64,000 bases of DNA from Thalassotalea sp. 273M-4. GTDB taxonomy: Bacteria; Pseudomonadota; Gammaproteobacteria; Enterobacterales; Alteromonadaceae. The stretch covers positions 1,612,001-1,676,000 of the forward strand of contig NZ_CP166961.1 in assembly GCF_041410465.1 (NCBI RefSeq). Reading direction: 5' to 3'. Each line of letters starts with the position of its first letter. Within the stretch, counting starts at the first letter, position 1. Positions 17,587 through 27,011 of the stretch are shown here, piece after piece. The position numbers and the translations under genes are program-made. A model generated the notes under the pieces. The model saw only the letters and a list, made by a program, of their open reading frames with translations, had not been told where the DNA came from and did no database searches.

Positions 17587-20384
17587 TTTTTAACAACTTA
17601 TTTAAAGCAAAATGGCAACATAAAGACGCCAATACGCGAATTGAAGCATTAAATGAATTTGATTTAAGCGACGCTGAAAAAGTGCTTATTTTACGTTCTT
17701 TAATAACTGCCGACCCTTCTCCTTTAGTGCGTCGAGCTGCGTTGTTAAAGCTCAATGACGTTAATGAGTATTTAACCCAAGCAGAGCAAAACACGGTATT
17801 AGAAGTCAAACAATTTTGTATAAAACAGCTTCAAAGTGCGATTTTAACGCATGATGGCGTGAGTAAAGAACACAAGCTTAAGTTTTTAAACACCAATAAT
17901 GCAAAGTTAGCATTTTTAGAGCAGTGGCTGTTTAACGAGCATGATGCCGATATTTTAACGTTGCTATTAAATAAGATTGATAAACCCACTTCGCTTGCGT
18001 TGTTTTATGTTAAAACCAACAACATCGACTTACAGCAACAAATTTTACCCAGCTTAAATGATCTTGAACAACTTGAAAAAATGGCTCGTAAAATGGACGC
18101 AGGCCATGGTTTAACCTTGCTTGAACAAAAGATCAATACGCTTAAAGCCGATATTGAAAAGCCGATTAAATTGAGAAAACAACTGCAATTGTTGTTATCT
18201 AAATTGCTGGCTTTAAAAGAGCATAATGACTATAAGTCAATGGTGCAAAAGCGTGAACAAATCGATCAAGAATGGGCTTTATATCAAAGCGAATTTGATT
18301 GTTTACCAGAACAAGAAAAACACGCGGTGATAAAAAAACATCAGCAGATCTGTGAACAATTAAAAAAATATTTTGCCATTATGGAAGAAGCCTATCAGCA
18401 ACAACATATTGTTGAAAAGCAAAAACAGTTAAAGGCAGAGCAACAACAAAACATTGACCACAGTTTGTCGTCTATTGCTAATGCTATTAGTGAGTCCGTT
18501 TTAAATGATGCCGAGTTTGATCAAGAGCAGATTAAAACCCAACTGCAAGGCCTAGAAAACGAAATTAAGTCTTCGTTACTCGAACCTCACGTGGTCGAGT
18601 CATTATTAAAAAAACAAACCGCTTTAATGGCTAAATTAGCCAATATGGAACAGGTGAGTGAAAGCGTTGCATTGGCGTTTTCTTTGGTTTCTAAATTTTC
18701 GGGGCTTGTTGCGCCAAGCAATATGAGCGAGTTAAATGAGCGCCAAGGCTTATACCGAGAGTGGCAACAAAAGTGGAAATCTATAGACAAACTGGCCTCA
18801 GATCTGTTGCCTGCAAGTATTATGGCGGCACGCAACGAAATCACCACAACTTGGGATCAGGCTATAAAACCTTTAGAGCGCGAGCAACATAAACATTTTG
18901 CCCATGTTCGTAAAAAAATCTCAGAATTAAAAAGACTTATCGCCAGTGGTAAATATAATTCGGCTTTTGGTTTGCACACTAAATTGACTCATCTCATTGC
19001 TGAGTTAGCACCAGAGCAACAGCAAAAGCTGGAAAAAGAGTTTACAACAATCAGTCAAAAGATTGACGAATTGCATGAACTTGAATCGTTTGTGGTAACC
19101 CCGAGAAAAAAAGAGTTGTTAGCACAAATTCAAGACTTGGTTGATAACCCAAAAGACAATCCCGAAGAGCAAGCAAAACAGGTTAAATTACATCGTAAAC
19201 ATTGGAATGCCTTAGGACATGCCGATGCAGAGCTGGATAAAGAACTCAATGCACAGTTTAATCAAGCTTGTGAGTTAGCTTTCGCACCGTGTCGAGAATA
19301 CTATGCTGAACAAACTAAAATTCGGGCTGCTCACTTAGAAGTGAAACAGCAAATTTTAGAAGATTTACAAAAACTTGCTCAAGAGTGTGACGATGAAAAC
19401 GTTAATTGGTTAAAAATTGACGCCCGCTTACATAAACTGATGAACCAATGGCGTCATAGTGGTGATGTAGATCGCGAGCAGTATCAAAAAATCGTCAAAC
19501 AATATCGCAAAATTATTGACCCCATTAAGTTGCGGATTCACCAGTTTCAAGATAACAACGCCGAGTTAAAGCAACAACTTATTGAAAAAGCGAAAACGTT
19601 AATCGACAAAGACAATGTTTTTGATGCTGTTGAAGAACTGAAACATTTGCAACAAGCTTGGCAAGAAATTGGCTTTGCGGGCCCGCAAAAAGAAAATCAA
19701 TTGTGGCAAACATTTAGAAAGGTTAACGATCCGGTTTTTGCCAAACGCGATAACATTAAAGCCCAGCAAGACCATAAAAAGCAAGCGCAATGGGCGCAAC
19801 ATCAACAACAGTTGGCTGACATAGAGCAAAAAATCAAATCGGTTTCTTCGTTAACCGACGCCAAGGCTTTGCGGACTACACTCGATACTCTAACGGATGC
19901 TATTAAACAACAAAAGCCAATTAATAAAGCGTTGATTGAGCAAAGTAATGTATTAGCAAACAAACTGGTTAAGCTTGTATCATCGTTAAAGACTCAAAAA
20001 ACCAAACAACTTTATATTAATCTATTTGACTTGGCTGAGTCTTATTCAAATGAAGACATTAGCTTTGAGGATTTATTCGCTGACAAAGTTTATTTGTCGT
20101 TGAATAGCCATTGGCAAAAACACCTAAAAACCTTTGCCTCTTGTTCAACCGATAAAGTAAAACGCGCGGCTTTAACCCTTGAACTGGAAATATTAGCCAA
20201 TGTGCCATCGCCACAAGAGTTCGCCAAGGAGCGTATGCAACTGCAGGTTAATTTACTTGCGGATAAGTTGAATCAGGGGAGTACTTCTCAGTTGTCTGAT
20301 AAACTTGCACAGTGGCTAGCTTGTGGAAAGTTCGACAATGAGCAAGCGATAATAGAAAGAGTCAAAAAAATATTCTTAGCTTAA
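17583..20384 (+). CDS. DUF349 domain-containing protein, large coiled-coil protein
   Basis: The 933-residue protein is rich in Gln, Lys, Glu and Leu, with long helical or coiled-coil stretches and repeated DUF349 modules (for example YREWQQKWKSIDKLASDLLP, LHRKHWNALGHADAELDKELN and LQQAWQEIGFAGPQKENQLWQTFRK). It has no signal peptide. DUF349 proteins are widespread in Alteromonadales; no firm function is known. Its length and start overlap with DUF1315 are as usual. A terminator follows at 20431. Confidence 0.88.
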   Translation: MIFNNLFKAKWQHKDANTRIEALNEFDLSDAEKVLILRSLITADPSPLVRRAALLKLNDVNEYLTQAEQNTVLEVKQFCIKQLQSAILTHDGVSKEHKLKFLNTNNAKLAFLEQWLFNEHDADILTLLLNKIDKPTSLALFYVKTNNIDLQQQILPSLNDLEQLEKMARKMDAGHGLTLLEQKINTLKADIEKPIKLRKQLQLLLSKLLALKEHNDYKSMVQKREQIDQEWALYQSEFDCLPEQEKHAVIKKHQQICEQLKKYFAIMEEAYQQQHIVEKQKQLKAEQQQNIDHSLSSIANAISESVLNDAEFDQEQIKTQLQGLENEIKSSLLEPHVVESLLKKQTALMAKLANMEQVSESVALAFSLVSKFSGLVAPSNMSELNERQGLYREWQQKWKSIDKLASDLLPASIMAARNEITTTWDQAIKPLEREQHKHFAHVRKKISELKRLIASGKYNSAFGLHTKLTHLIAELAPEQQQKLEKEFTTISQKIDELHELESFVVTPRKKELLAQIQDLVDNPKDNPEEQAKQVKLHRKHWNALGHADAELDKELNAQFNQACELAFAPCREYYAEQTKIRAAHLEVKQQILEDLQKLAQECDDENVNWLKIDARLHKLMNQWRHSGDVDREQYQKIVKQYRKIIDPIKLRIHQFQDNNAELKQQLIEKAKTLIDKDNVFDAVEELKHLQQAWQEIGFAGPQKENQLWQTFRKVNDPVFAKRDNIKAQQDHKKQAQWAQHQQQLADIEQKIKSVSSLTDAKALRTTLDTLTDAIKQQKPINKALIEQSNVLANKLVKLVSSLKTQKTKQLYINLFDLAESYSNEDISFEDLFADKVYLSLNSHWQKHLKTFASCSTDKVKRAALTLELEILANVPSPQEFAKERMQLQVNLLADKLNQGSTSQLSDKLAQWLACGKFDNEQAIIERVKKIFLA

Positions 20385-20430
20385 CTCGCTTAACAGGCTG
20401 TGGCGATTAAGCCAACGTTGAAACAACAGC

Positions 20431-20466
20431 AAAAAGGCATTCGTTTTTAAACGAATGCCTTTTTTA
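20431..20466. terminator. Terminator between the DUF349 gene and ansA
   Basis: AAGGCATTCGTTT pairs with AAACGAATGCCTT, flanked by an A-tract and a T-tract. It is placed to end the plus-strand gene and possibly the convergent ansA transcript. Confidence 0.9.
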
Positions 20467-20517
20467 TTTACGTAGGTCTATAAGTACTGAGTATTAGGCG
20501 GTTGATTAAAGCGAGGA

Positions 20518-21534
20518 CTAAGGCGTTAATTCGCCTCGTAAATTGGTGCCCATTAACTTTCGGGTCGTTTCTGTGTCAAAATTTTTACTAAGCAAATAAT
20601 GCAGTTTTGTTAAGGTCGCTTCTAAGGTCATGTCTTGACCACTGATCACCCCACATTCACTGAGCGCGTTACCCGTGGCATAACCTTCCATATTGACTTT
20701 ACCTTTTACGCATTGTGTACAATTAACAATGATAATGCCGCGCTCGGATGCATTTTTTAGTTGTTCTAATAACTCGGGATCTTGGGGCGCATTACCGACT
20801 CCATAACTTAACAAAATTAACGCTTTAACCGGTTGTTGAATAACGTTTGCGATAAGTTTTGGAGATATACCTGGGTATAAATGCACAACGCCAACGGGTT
20901 GTTCACTAACTTGACTTACGGTTAAATGATCTTTGCCATTGTTGCTGATGCTACCGGCAATGAGTTTTATATTAATGCCGGCTTCTAAAAGTGGTGGCAT
21001 GTTAGGGGATTCAAACGCGTTAAAGCCATCGGCATAGGCTTTAATTGTGCGATTACCACGAAACAAGTTGTTATTAAAAAATAAGCCCACTTCGTTAATT
21101 GGGAAGTTCGCGGCAATATATAAAGCGTTTAATAAATTTTCTTGACCATCTGATCGCAGTTGCGTTAATGGGATTTGTGAACCGGTGACAATCACCGGTT
21201 TTGACAAATCTTCCAACATAAAAGATAGAGCTGAACAGGTAAATGCCATGGTATCGGTACCATGTAATACAACAAAACCATCGTATTTGTTGTAATTAGC
21301 CTGAATGTCGTTAGCGATACGTTGCCAGTCTGATGGCGTCATATTGGCGGAATCGATTAATGGAGCGTATTCGTTGATGGTAAACTCGGGCATTTCATCA
21401 CGATGAAAGTCGGGCATTTTTTCGATAGACTGGGTTAAATGTCCAGTGACCGGAATAAAGCCATTGACACTTGGCTTCATTCCTATGGTGCCACCTGTGT
21501 ATGCGACGTATATTTTTTTTCTGTTATTGTGCAT
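20518..21534 (-). CDS. ansA: L-asparaginase, type I (cytoplasmic)
   Basis: The 338-residue protein has AYTGGTIGMKPS near the N-terminus (nucleophile Thr16) and VVLHGTDTMAFTCSALSFML, the second active-site block with Thr-Asp. It hydrolyses asparagine to aspartate and ammonia. No signal peptide is present, so it is the cytoplasmic type. I chose ATG at 21534, with GAGAA upstream; a start ten codons earlier would lie inside the sppA terminator hairpin. It follows sppA on the same strand, as in other gammaproteobacteria. Confidence 0.93.
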   Translation of the reverse strand: MHNNRKKIYVAYTGGTIGMKPSVNGFIPVTGHLTQSIEKMPDFHRDEMPEFTINEYAPLIDSANMTPSDWQRIANDIQANYNKYDGFVVLHGTDTMAFTCSALSFMLEDLSKPVIVTGSQIPLTQLRSDGQENLLNALYIAANFPINEVGLFFNNNLFRGNRTIKAYADGFNAFESPNMPPLLEAGINIKLIAGSISNNGKDHLTVSQVSEQPVGVVHLYPGISPKLIANVIQQPVKALILLSYGVGNAPQDPELLEQLKNASERGIIIVNCTQCVKGKVNMEGYATGNALSECGVISGQDMTLEATLTKLHYLLSKNFDTETTRKLMGTNLRGELTP

Positions 21535-21551
21535 GCTTTCGATTCTCAAAT

Positions 21552-21575
21552 AAAAAAGCCCCATAATTTGGGGCT
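21552..21575 (-). terminator. Terminator between sppA and ansA
   Basis: On the minus strand AGCCCC, a 7-base loop and GGGGCT run into TTTTTTA. It reduces or controls read-through from sppA to ansA. Confidence 0.85.
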
Positions 21576-21645
21576 GATTTTATCAGGGTAGGTGGTAACA
21601 AAGAAACATTATTTTGCGCCTTCGTTACTTGCCTTGTTCAATCCA

Positions 21646-23517
21646 TTAATACAATTCACAACGTAAACAAATAGAGTAAATGCCTTTAGGGTCATTTAAC
21701 TGATTCACTTTTTCAAACTCTTTAACTAACTGACTGATCATTGTGCGCAGAGTAGGGTTGTTGTATTCCTGTTCATCTACCAGAGTTTGACCAAATAGAG
21801 CATCGCTATTATTGAGCATATTTTGTAAAAATAAATCACGCGCTGACAGCTCTTTTTCAATTAATAAGGTGTCATAGGATTCTAAACCTGCGATGTTCGC
21901 CGCCGCCACGATGGCATCATTTAGGTCACCTAATTTATCGACCAAACCGAGTTCTTGTGCCTTGGCTCCAGTCCAAACACGCCCTTGTGCAATGTTATCA
22001 ACTTGCTCTGGGGTCATATTGCGATTATTCGCGACTAAGGTGATAAAGTTTTTATATCCTCGGTTAATGTTGGCCTGAATAATTTTTCCAATATCTTCAT
22101 TTAATTCTCGGGTAATACCGACACCAGCAAAGTCTGTAGTACCAACACCATCGGTATGAATACCTATTTTATCCAGTGCTTTTTCTAAGGTCATAAACAT
22201 ACCAAAAATACCAATTGAACCGGTGATGGTATTTTCTGATGCCCAAATTTCATTGGCAGATACCGAAATCCAGTAACCACCTGAGGCGGCATAGTTTGCC
22301 ATGGATGCGATAACTGGTTTGCCCGCCGCTTTAAGTAATTCTACTTCTTGGCGAATAACTTCCGATGCATAAGCACTACCACCTGGACTGTCTACACGAA
22401 GTACAACCGCTTTAACGTTGTCGTTCATTCGTGCTTTACGAAGCAATTTTGCAGTACTTTGACCACCAATGGTACCCGGTTTCTGGTGACCATTTAAAAT
22501 ATTGCCCTTAGCAACAACAATCGCAACTTTGTCGGTATGTGGGTTTACAATAGGGAATGGGTTTTTGGTCGCTTGGCTGTAGTCTTTGTAGTAAATTTTA
22601 GCAAAAGTGTCTTTGCTGCTGCCTTTACCTACTTTTTCCATTAAAGCCACACGGATTTGCTCTTGTGTTCGTAACTCATCGACAAAACCATTATTTAACG
22701 CGTACACCGCAAAACTACCATCGGCTTGGTTTAATTTTTGTAATAAGTCTTGGGCTGACTCATCAAAATCTTCTACTGAAATATTTCGCTGTTCTGCAAC
22801 ATCTGCTTTATAGCTTGCCCATAGTTGGTTTAACCAAGCTTCATTCGCTTCTTTTGCCTGCTCAGACATGTCGTCACGAATATAGGGTTCTACGGCACTT
22901 TTGTAGGTACCCACTTTAAATACATGTTGAGTAACGTTAAGTTTTTCAAGCGCCGACTTAAAGTAAGTTCGATAACGGCCAAAACCTTCTAAAATTATCG
23001 CGCCTTCTGGGTTAAGCCAAACTTGGTCTGCATGTGCTGCGATGTAATATTGGTTTTGATTAAAATAACCACCATAAGCTAGGACTTCTTTGCCCGATTC
23101 TTTAAAATCGTCAATGGCGTCACCAATAACTTGTAAATGATGCAAGCCTGCTCGGCCTAATTTTTGCGGGCTAAGCACCAACACTTTAATTCTGTCATCA
23201 TTTTTAGCGCGTTTTATGGTGTCGAGAAGATCGGTAATCAAAATTTCTGGATTCTCTTCTTCTTCGCCTAAGGCTTCCATTAATAACGCATCAGCAGGAT
23301 CAATTTGAGTCTTTTGCTCTACAATATCACCATTCAAATTTAGAATTAATGCGGCAGAGTCCGGAACAACAATTTTGTCGCTGTCGTCAGAGAGCAAAAT
23401 GAAAAATAAAAACAAAAACCCGAAAAAAACTAAGTTTACAATTATTTTTCGAGTGGTGTTTATCAAGCCCCATATTTTTTTTAGGACCATTTTAATAACA
23501 CTTGGTTTTTCAGACAT
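21646..23517 (-). CDS. sppA: Signal peptide peptidase SppA, long (67K) form
   Basis: The 623-residue protein has an N-terminal membrane anchor (~25-43) and two tandem S49 domains. The catalytic Lys206 is in VGTYKSAVEP and the nucleophile Ser412 in NYAASGGYWIS, preceded by LRVDSPGGSAYASE (~373-386). It degrades cleaved signal peptides at the periplasmic face of the inner membrane. The C-terminus ICLRCELY appears complete. Confidence 0.94.
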   Translation of the reverse strand: MSEKPSVIKMVLKKIWGLINTTRKIIVNLVFFGFLFLFFILLSDDSDKIVVPDSAALILNLNGDIVEQKTQIDPADALLMEALGEEEENPEILITDLLDTIKRAKNDDRIKVLVLSPQKLGRAGLHHLQVIGDAIDDFKESGKEVLAYGGYFNQNQYYIAAHADQVWLNPEGAIILEGFGRYRTYFKSALEKLNVTQHVFKVGTYKSAVEPYIRDDMSEQAKEANEAWLNQLWASYKADVAEQRNISVEDFDESAQDLLQKLNQADGSFAVYALNNGFVDELRTQEQIRVALMEKVGKGSSKDTFAKIYYKDYSQATKNPFPIVNPHTDKVAIVVAKGNILNGHQKPGTIGGQSTAKLLRKARMNDNVKAVVLRVDSPGGSAYASEVIRQEVELLKAAGKPVIASMANYAASGGYWISVSANEIWASENTITGSIGIFGMFMTLEKALDKIGIHTDGVGTTDFAGVGITRELNEDIGKIIQANINRGYKNFITLVANNRNMTPEQVDNIAQGRVWTGAKAQELGLVDKLGDLNDAIVAAANIAGLESYDTLLIEKELSARDLFLQNMLNNSDALFGQTLVDEQEYNNPTLRTMISQLVKEFEKVNQLNDPKGIYSICLRCELY

Positions 23518-23710
23518 ATATCCTCACGTCTTAATTACTTCATTGATACCATCATACATGGCAAAAAATATTATTGCTTTTATTACCTGCAATTATTAAA
23601 AATTTTTTACAATTTATTATCTATAAATAAAGCCAATACGAAAAAAATTTTGAAATTAAACCTGAACTACAATGTTCTTATATTTAATTCAGTTAAAAAA
23701 CAGGAATTTT

Positions 23711-24406
23711 ATGAAAATCCGATACTTATACAATACTACTATAGAACAAATATTAAAATTAGATGCGATTCCCGCGTTGTTAATTAGGTTATTTCTCGCC
23801 CCTGTTTTTATTATTGCGGGTTATAACAAAATGCAGTTTAACAACGAAAATGCGACTTTTATGCAACAATTTTTAGCCGATGACAGTATTGTGCAATGGT
23901 TTGGTAACGAGCAATGGGGTTTGGGTTTACCTTTTCCTGAGGTATTAGCCAATTTGGCGGCTTGGACCGAATTCTTTGGTGGTTGGTTACTGCTTATTGG
24001 TTTAGTTACGCGCCTTATTAGCCTACCACTTATGTTTACTATGATTATTGCCGCAACTACGGTGCATCTAGAAAACGGTTGGTATGCCATTACCCCAACA
24101 AATTCCGCCACCAGTTCAGCCCAAGTATTTGACTGGTTAGGGTTTGAGTCGGCAAAACTAAGCCTAGAAAATAGTGACAACGCCGCAGTTAGACTGACCC
24201 GAATCAAAGACATAATTGCCGACAATGGCAACCCAAACTGGTTATACGAAACAGGTAATGTGGTGTTGTTAAATAACGGTATAGAGTTTGCTGCGACGTA
24301 CTTTATTATGTTGATGGCGTTATTTTTTGTCGGACCAGGACGCTATGTAAGCGTCGATTACTGGCTTGGGTTAAGCCAAAAGGGGCAGGGTATTGATACC
24401 TTATAA
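23711..24406 (+). CDS. DoxX family membrane protein
   Basis: The 231-residue protein has a DoxX-type start (IPALLIRLFLAPVFIIAGYNKM, ~19-40), then LAAWTEFFGGWLLLIGLVTRLISLPLMFTMIIA (~84-116), a polar loop (~125-185) and a last helix. I start it at ATG 23711 behind CAGGAAT; an in-frame ATG 39 bases upstream lacks a ribosome site. DoxX proteins are linked to thiosulfate or quinone redox membrane complexes in some species, but most are uncharacterised. It lies just outside the integron, tail to tail with intI. Confidence 0.85.
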   Translation: MKIRYLYNTTIEQILKLDAIPALLIRLFLAPVFIIAGYNKMQFNNENATFMQQFLADDSIVQWFGNEQWGLGLPFPEVLANLAAWTEFFGGWLLLIGLVTRLISLPLMFTMIIAATTVHLENGWYAITPTNSATSSAQVFDWLGFESAKLSLENSDNAAVRLTRIKDIIADNGNPNWLYETGNVVLLNNGIEFAATYFIMLMALFFVGPGRYVSVDYWLGLSQKGQGIDTL

Positions 24407-24495
24407 CAGTTTAATTAAATAGGCTGTAATAAGTCGTTGATTAATTCGTTAAAACACACGATTAAAACTAGTTATAGAGTTACCTGAGGCGTTGA

Positions 24496-25467
24496 TTAAA
24501 AAATTTTACTCAGTGGGCTTACAACACCGTTTGCTCCTTGTTGTAACACATGCGTATAAATTTGTGTGGTTTTAACATCCGAATGACCAAGTTGTGTTTG
24601 CACCGTTCGAATATCTGCGCCACTTTGTAGAAGGTGGGTCGCAAAGCTATGACGCAGAGTGTGTGGCGTTATAGCTTTGGTTAAACCGGCAGCATTTACC
24701 GCTTTTTTGACGGCTTTTCTCACGCACGAATGATGAAAGTGATGACGCCGAATTTCACCTGTTTCAGGATCTGCACTTAATTTTTGCGATGGGAAAAGAT
24801 ATTGCCATCCAATTGATTTATTGGCTGAGGGGTATTTTTTCGCTAATGCGTTTGGCATCCATACTCCAGCATAGTGATGATTTTTAACATCAAGTTGAAG
24901 GTATTCATTCACTTGAATAATTTGGTTTCTTATTGTTGGGATCAGTTCTTTTGCCAGTGTTACAACTCGGTGTTTGCATCCTTTACCGTTCCATACTCTA
25001 ATACATTTATAGTCAAAGTCTATGTCTTGTACTCGTAATTGAATAGCTTCCATGACTCTTAAACCACTGCCGTACATTAGGCCTGCAATCAAATAATAAC
25101 GTTTACTTAAATGAGCCATTAAGGACTTAACTTCTTCAGGCGTCATAACAACGGGTAACTTCGGTTGTTTTTTAGAACGAACAAATTCAAGATTTAAAGA
25201 TAATTCGTTCTTAATGATATGTTTATATAAAAAAGATAGGGAGTTTAAGGCGGTAGCTTGGGTTCTCGGTGATACATTTAATTGCAAAACAAGGTTATCA
25301 AGAAAGGCTGAAACTTCATTATCCCCCATAGAAGCAGGGTGGCGTTTGTTATGAAAGTGAATATATGACGATATCCACTTTAGATACGTATCAACGGTTC
25401 TCAAAGAATATTGCCTCTTAAGCATATACTCAGCAATTGCATTTAAAAATGGCGAGCGAGTTTTCAT
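24496..25467 (-). CDS. intI: Integron integrase IntI
   Basis: The 323-residue tyrosine recombinase has an N-terminal SAM-like domain (~1-90) and catalytic residues Arg137 (SGLRVMEA), His269 and Arg272 (HTLRHSFATH), His295 (LGHSDV) and Tyr304 (IYTHV). The region ~190-245 (WMPNALAKKYPSA through GWQYLFPSQ to RRHHFHHS) is the extra domain specific to integron integrases. It inserts and excises cassettes at attI x attC by recombining folded single-stranded attC. The gene diverges from the cassette array and has a perfect LexA box 23 bases before its start, so SOS induction is expected. The frame is intact. Confidence 0.96.
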   Translation of the reverse strand: MKTRSPFLNAIAEYMLKRQYSLRTVDTYLKWISSYIHFHNKRHPASMGDNEVSAFLDNLVLQLNVSPRTQATALNSLSFLYKHIIKNELSLNLEFVRSKKQPKLPVVMTPEEVKSLMAHLSKRYYLIAGLMYGSGLRVMEAIQLRVQDIDFDYKCIRVWNGKGCKHRVVTLAKELIPTIRNQIIQVNEYLQLDVKNHHYAGVWMPNALAKKYPSANKSIGWQYLFPSQKLSADPETGEIRRHHFHHSCVRKAVKKAVNAAGLTKAITPHTLRHSFATHLLQSGADIRTVQTQLGHSDVKTTQIYTHVLQQGANGVVSPLSKIF

Positions 25468-25489
25468 TTAACCACCTAAAGAAATACAA

Positions 25490-25505
25490 CTGTATATATA
25501 TACAG
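25490..25505. promoter_or_regulatory. LexA (SOS) box in the intI promoter
   Basis: CTGTATATATATACAG is a perfect 16-bp palindrome matching the CTG-N10-CAG LexA operator. It lies 23-38 bases before the intI start, where LexA binding would block transcription of the integrase. Confidence 0.9.
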
Positions 25506-25537
25506 CTATAGCGCATGGGCGCATATATTCAAGAAAA

Positions 25538-25553
25538 TGCGCAATTTGCGCAC
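25538..25553 (+). repeat. Inverted repeat near attI, copy 1
   Basis: TGCGCAATTTGCGCAC is the exact reverse complement of 25668-25683. It also has internal dyad symmetry. The two copies are 130 bases apart, one near the intI promoter and one at attI. Confidence 0.85.
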
Positions 25554-25667
25554 ATTTATTCATCAGCCTTTCATTCACATGAAACTTAAGTAATTGATAG
25601 ACATAAAGTAATAAACTCTGGTAAAAAGGGTGTAAAGTAGAAAGGTGAGCAATGGCGTAGTAGAAAA

Positions 25668-25700
25668 GTGCGCAAATTGCGCACTATTAAATTGTTATAT
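25668..25700 (+). other. Putative attI recombination site
   Basis: The core GTTATAT at 25694-25700 (cut expected after G25694) marks where the first cassette begins. Directly upstream is GTGCGCAAATTGCGCAC (arms of 8 bp), a dyad that could form the integrase-binding sites of attI. The cassette promoter Pc should lie in 25560-25667 reading rightward; TTGATA at 25597 region is a possible -35 but I cannot fix it. Confidence 0.55.
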
Positions 25701-25716
25701 GCAATATGGAGGTCGC

Positions 25717-26088
25717 ATGAAAATCGTACTTTTAATAGTCACTCTAATTTTGGCTGGTTGTTCTTCAGTAGAATTTAATTCTAACATGGGGGGATTTGTT
25801 AAGAATAAAGTAGAGAATACTGTTAAAAAAGGTAGCGTAAAAAGCTACACCAATACTGAAGTTTGGGAGCTTGGAGCTTCGCAAGTTGGTTATGTCGAAA
25901 CAAATTATTGCCAGAAAGACTTTAGAGATCGAGAGCCTAGCAAAAGTTCATTGATTTCTTCTCTAAAAATTAAAGCTCAAAAGCTAGGTGGTAATGCATT
26001 AGTTTTTGACTCTTGCATTGTTAATAATAGTACCGCTAGCTGTCACAGTCACACAAAGTGCAGAGGTATGGCATACCTAGTTGAATAG
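25717..26088 (+). CDS. Cassette 1: RcsF-like outer membrane lipoprotein
   Basis: The 123-residue protein has a lipoprotein signal with lipobox LAGC (MKIVLLIVTLILAGCSS). The mature part has four cysteines in NYCQ, FDSC, ASCH and TKCRG, and a block KAQKLGGNALVFDSCIVNNS. This layout matches RcsF, the surface lipoprotein that activates the Rcs envelope-stress phosphorelay and has two disulfides. I place the start at ATG 25717, with GGAGG 6 bases upstream. As the first cassette it should be the best expressed from Pc. The RcsF assignment rests on pattern recall and could be a related DUF. Confidence 0.75.
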   Translation: MKIVLLIVTLILAGCSSVEFNSNMGGFVKNKVENTVKKGSVKSYTNTEVWELGASQVGYVETNYCQKDFRDREPSKSSLISSLKIKAQKLGGNALVFDSCIVNNSTASCHSHTKCRGMAYLVE

Positions 26089-26097
26089 CAGTTTGCA

Positions 26098-26199
26098 TAT
26101 AACAAGGCAATTAAAAGTCGGACACGCAACAGCTGGCTGCGCTCACTCCATTCACAATTTTAGCCAGCTATTACTTAGCCGTTTATTGCGGCGTTAGTT
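26098..26199 (+). other. attC site of cassette 1
   Basis: R'' is TATAACAAGGC and R' is GCGTTAGTT (cut after G26193). The inner arms AGCTGGCT and AGCCAGCT pair. About 100 bp, intact. Confidence 0.9.
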
Positions 26200-26238
26200 T
26201 TTTAGTCAATTGTGGTATTTATTAAAAAGGAAATATAA

Positions 26239-26883
26239 GTGATAGATCTACTTTCATTATTAAGTATTGGTATCGCATTTTTTGTCATAGCTGTTTCACC
26301 TGGACCCGCAAATATTTCTAACGCGACCATAGCAATGAGTCAGGGTAGAAAAACTAGTTTAATTTATGGTGCAGGGCTTTCTGCTGGTTTGGTTTTTTGG
26401 GGAATTATCGCCGCAAGTGGTATGGGGGCTATTCTTCAAAGTTCTATTTATTTGCTAATGGCACTGAAGGTTTTCGGAGGTCTATATTTATTATGGCTTG
26501 CTTACCTTTCAGCTAAAGAAACTATCAAATCTAATTCAACTAAAATTGAAATAATTGATGAAAATACTTCAGGTAAAAAGTGGTTTTTTCGTGGTGTTAT
26601 TATGAATATTTCTAATCCCAAAACAGTAATCGCTTGGATGGCTGCACTTTCTGTGGGATTAGGCTCAAATGATGGAATGCTTTCTCTTGTTTCAGGCTTG
26701 GTAGTTTGCATGATTGTCGGATTTTCTACAAATGCTATGTATTCAATTTGCTTCTCATATCGTGGTGTTATGAACTGGTATCAACGTTCAAGTCGATGGA
26801 TAAACGGTATTACTTCATTTTTATTTTCTATTGCAGGGATTGGGTTGCTTCGTTCTGCCTTCAATCGTAGTTCAGTGTCGTAA
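26239..26883 (+). CDS. Cassette 2: LysE/RhtB family amino-acid exporter
   Basis: The 214-residue protein has six predicted membrane segments and the LysE signature AVSPGPANISNATIAMSQGRK (~18-38), then GAGLSAGLVFWG and NISNPKTVIAWMAALSVG (~123-140). Family members export amino acids or homoserine lactones by proton exchange across the inner membrane; the substrate is not predictable. The start is GTG 26239 behind AAAAAGG. Confidence 0.9.
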   Translation: MIDLLSLLSIGIAFFVIAVSPGPANISNATIAMSQGRKTSLIYGAGLSAGLVFWGIIAASGMGAILQSSIYLLMALKVFGGLYLLWLAYLSAKETIKSNSTKIEIIDENTSGKKWFFRGVIMNISNPKTVIAWMAALSVGLGSNDGMLSLVSGLVVCMIVGFSTNAMYSICFSYRGVMNWYQRSSRWINGITSFLFSIAGIGLLRSAFNRSSVS

Positions 26884-26886
26884 AAA

Positions 26887-26988
26887 AACTAACAAGAATT
26901 TAAAGCGGGACTTTTTACAGTTTGCTCGGTTTCGCTGCGCTTCACATTTTAGCAAACTAATAAAAAGCCCCTTAATAGGGCGTTAGCT
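26887..26988 (+). other. attC site of cassette 2
   Basis: R'' is ACTAACAAG and R' is GCGTTAGCT (26982-26988). Inner arms AGTTTGCT and AGCAAACT pair. Intact. Confidence 0.9.
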
Positions 26989-27011
26989 ATCTATCGTAAT
27001 CTGAGAGTGTG

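Noticed and set aside
21535..21564. Longer N-terminus for asparaginase
   Set aside because: The extra ten codons lie inside the terminator hairpin of sppA and lack a ribosome site; the family start is at MHNNRKK.
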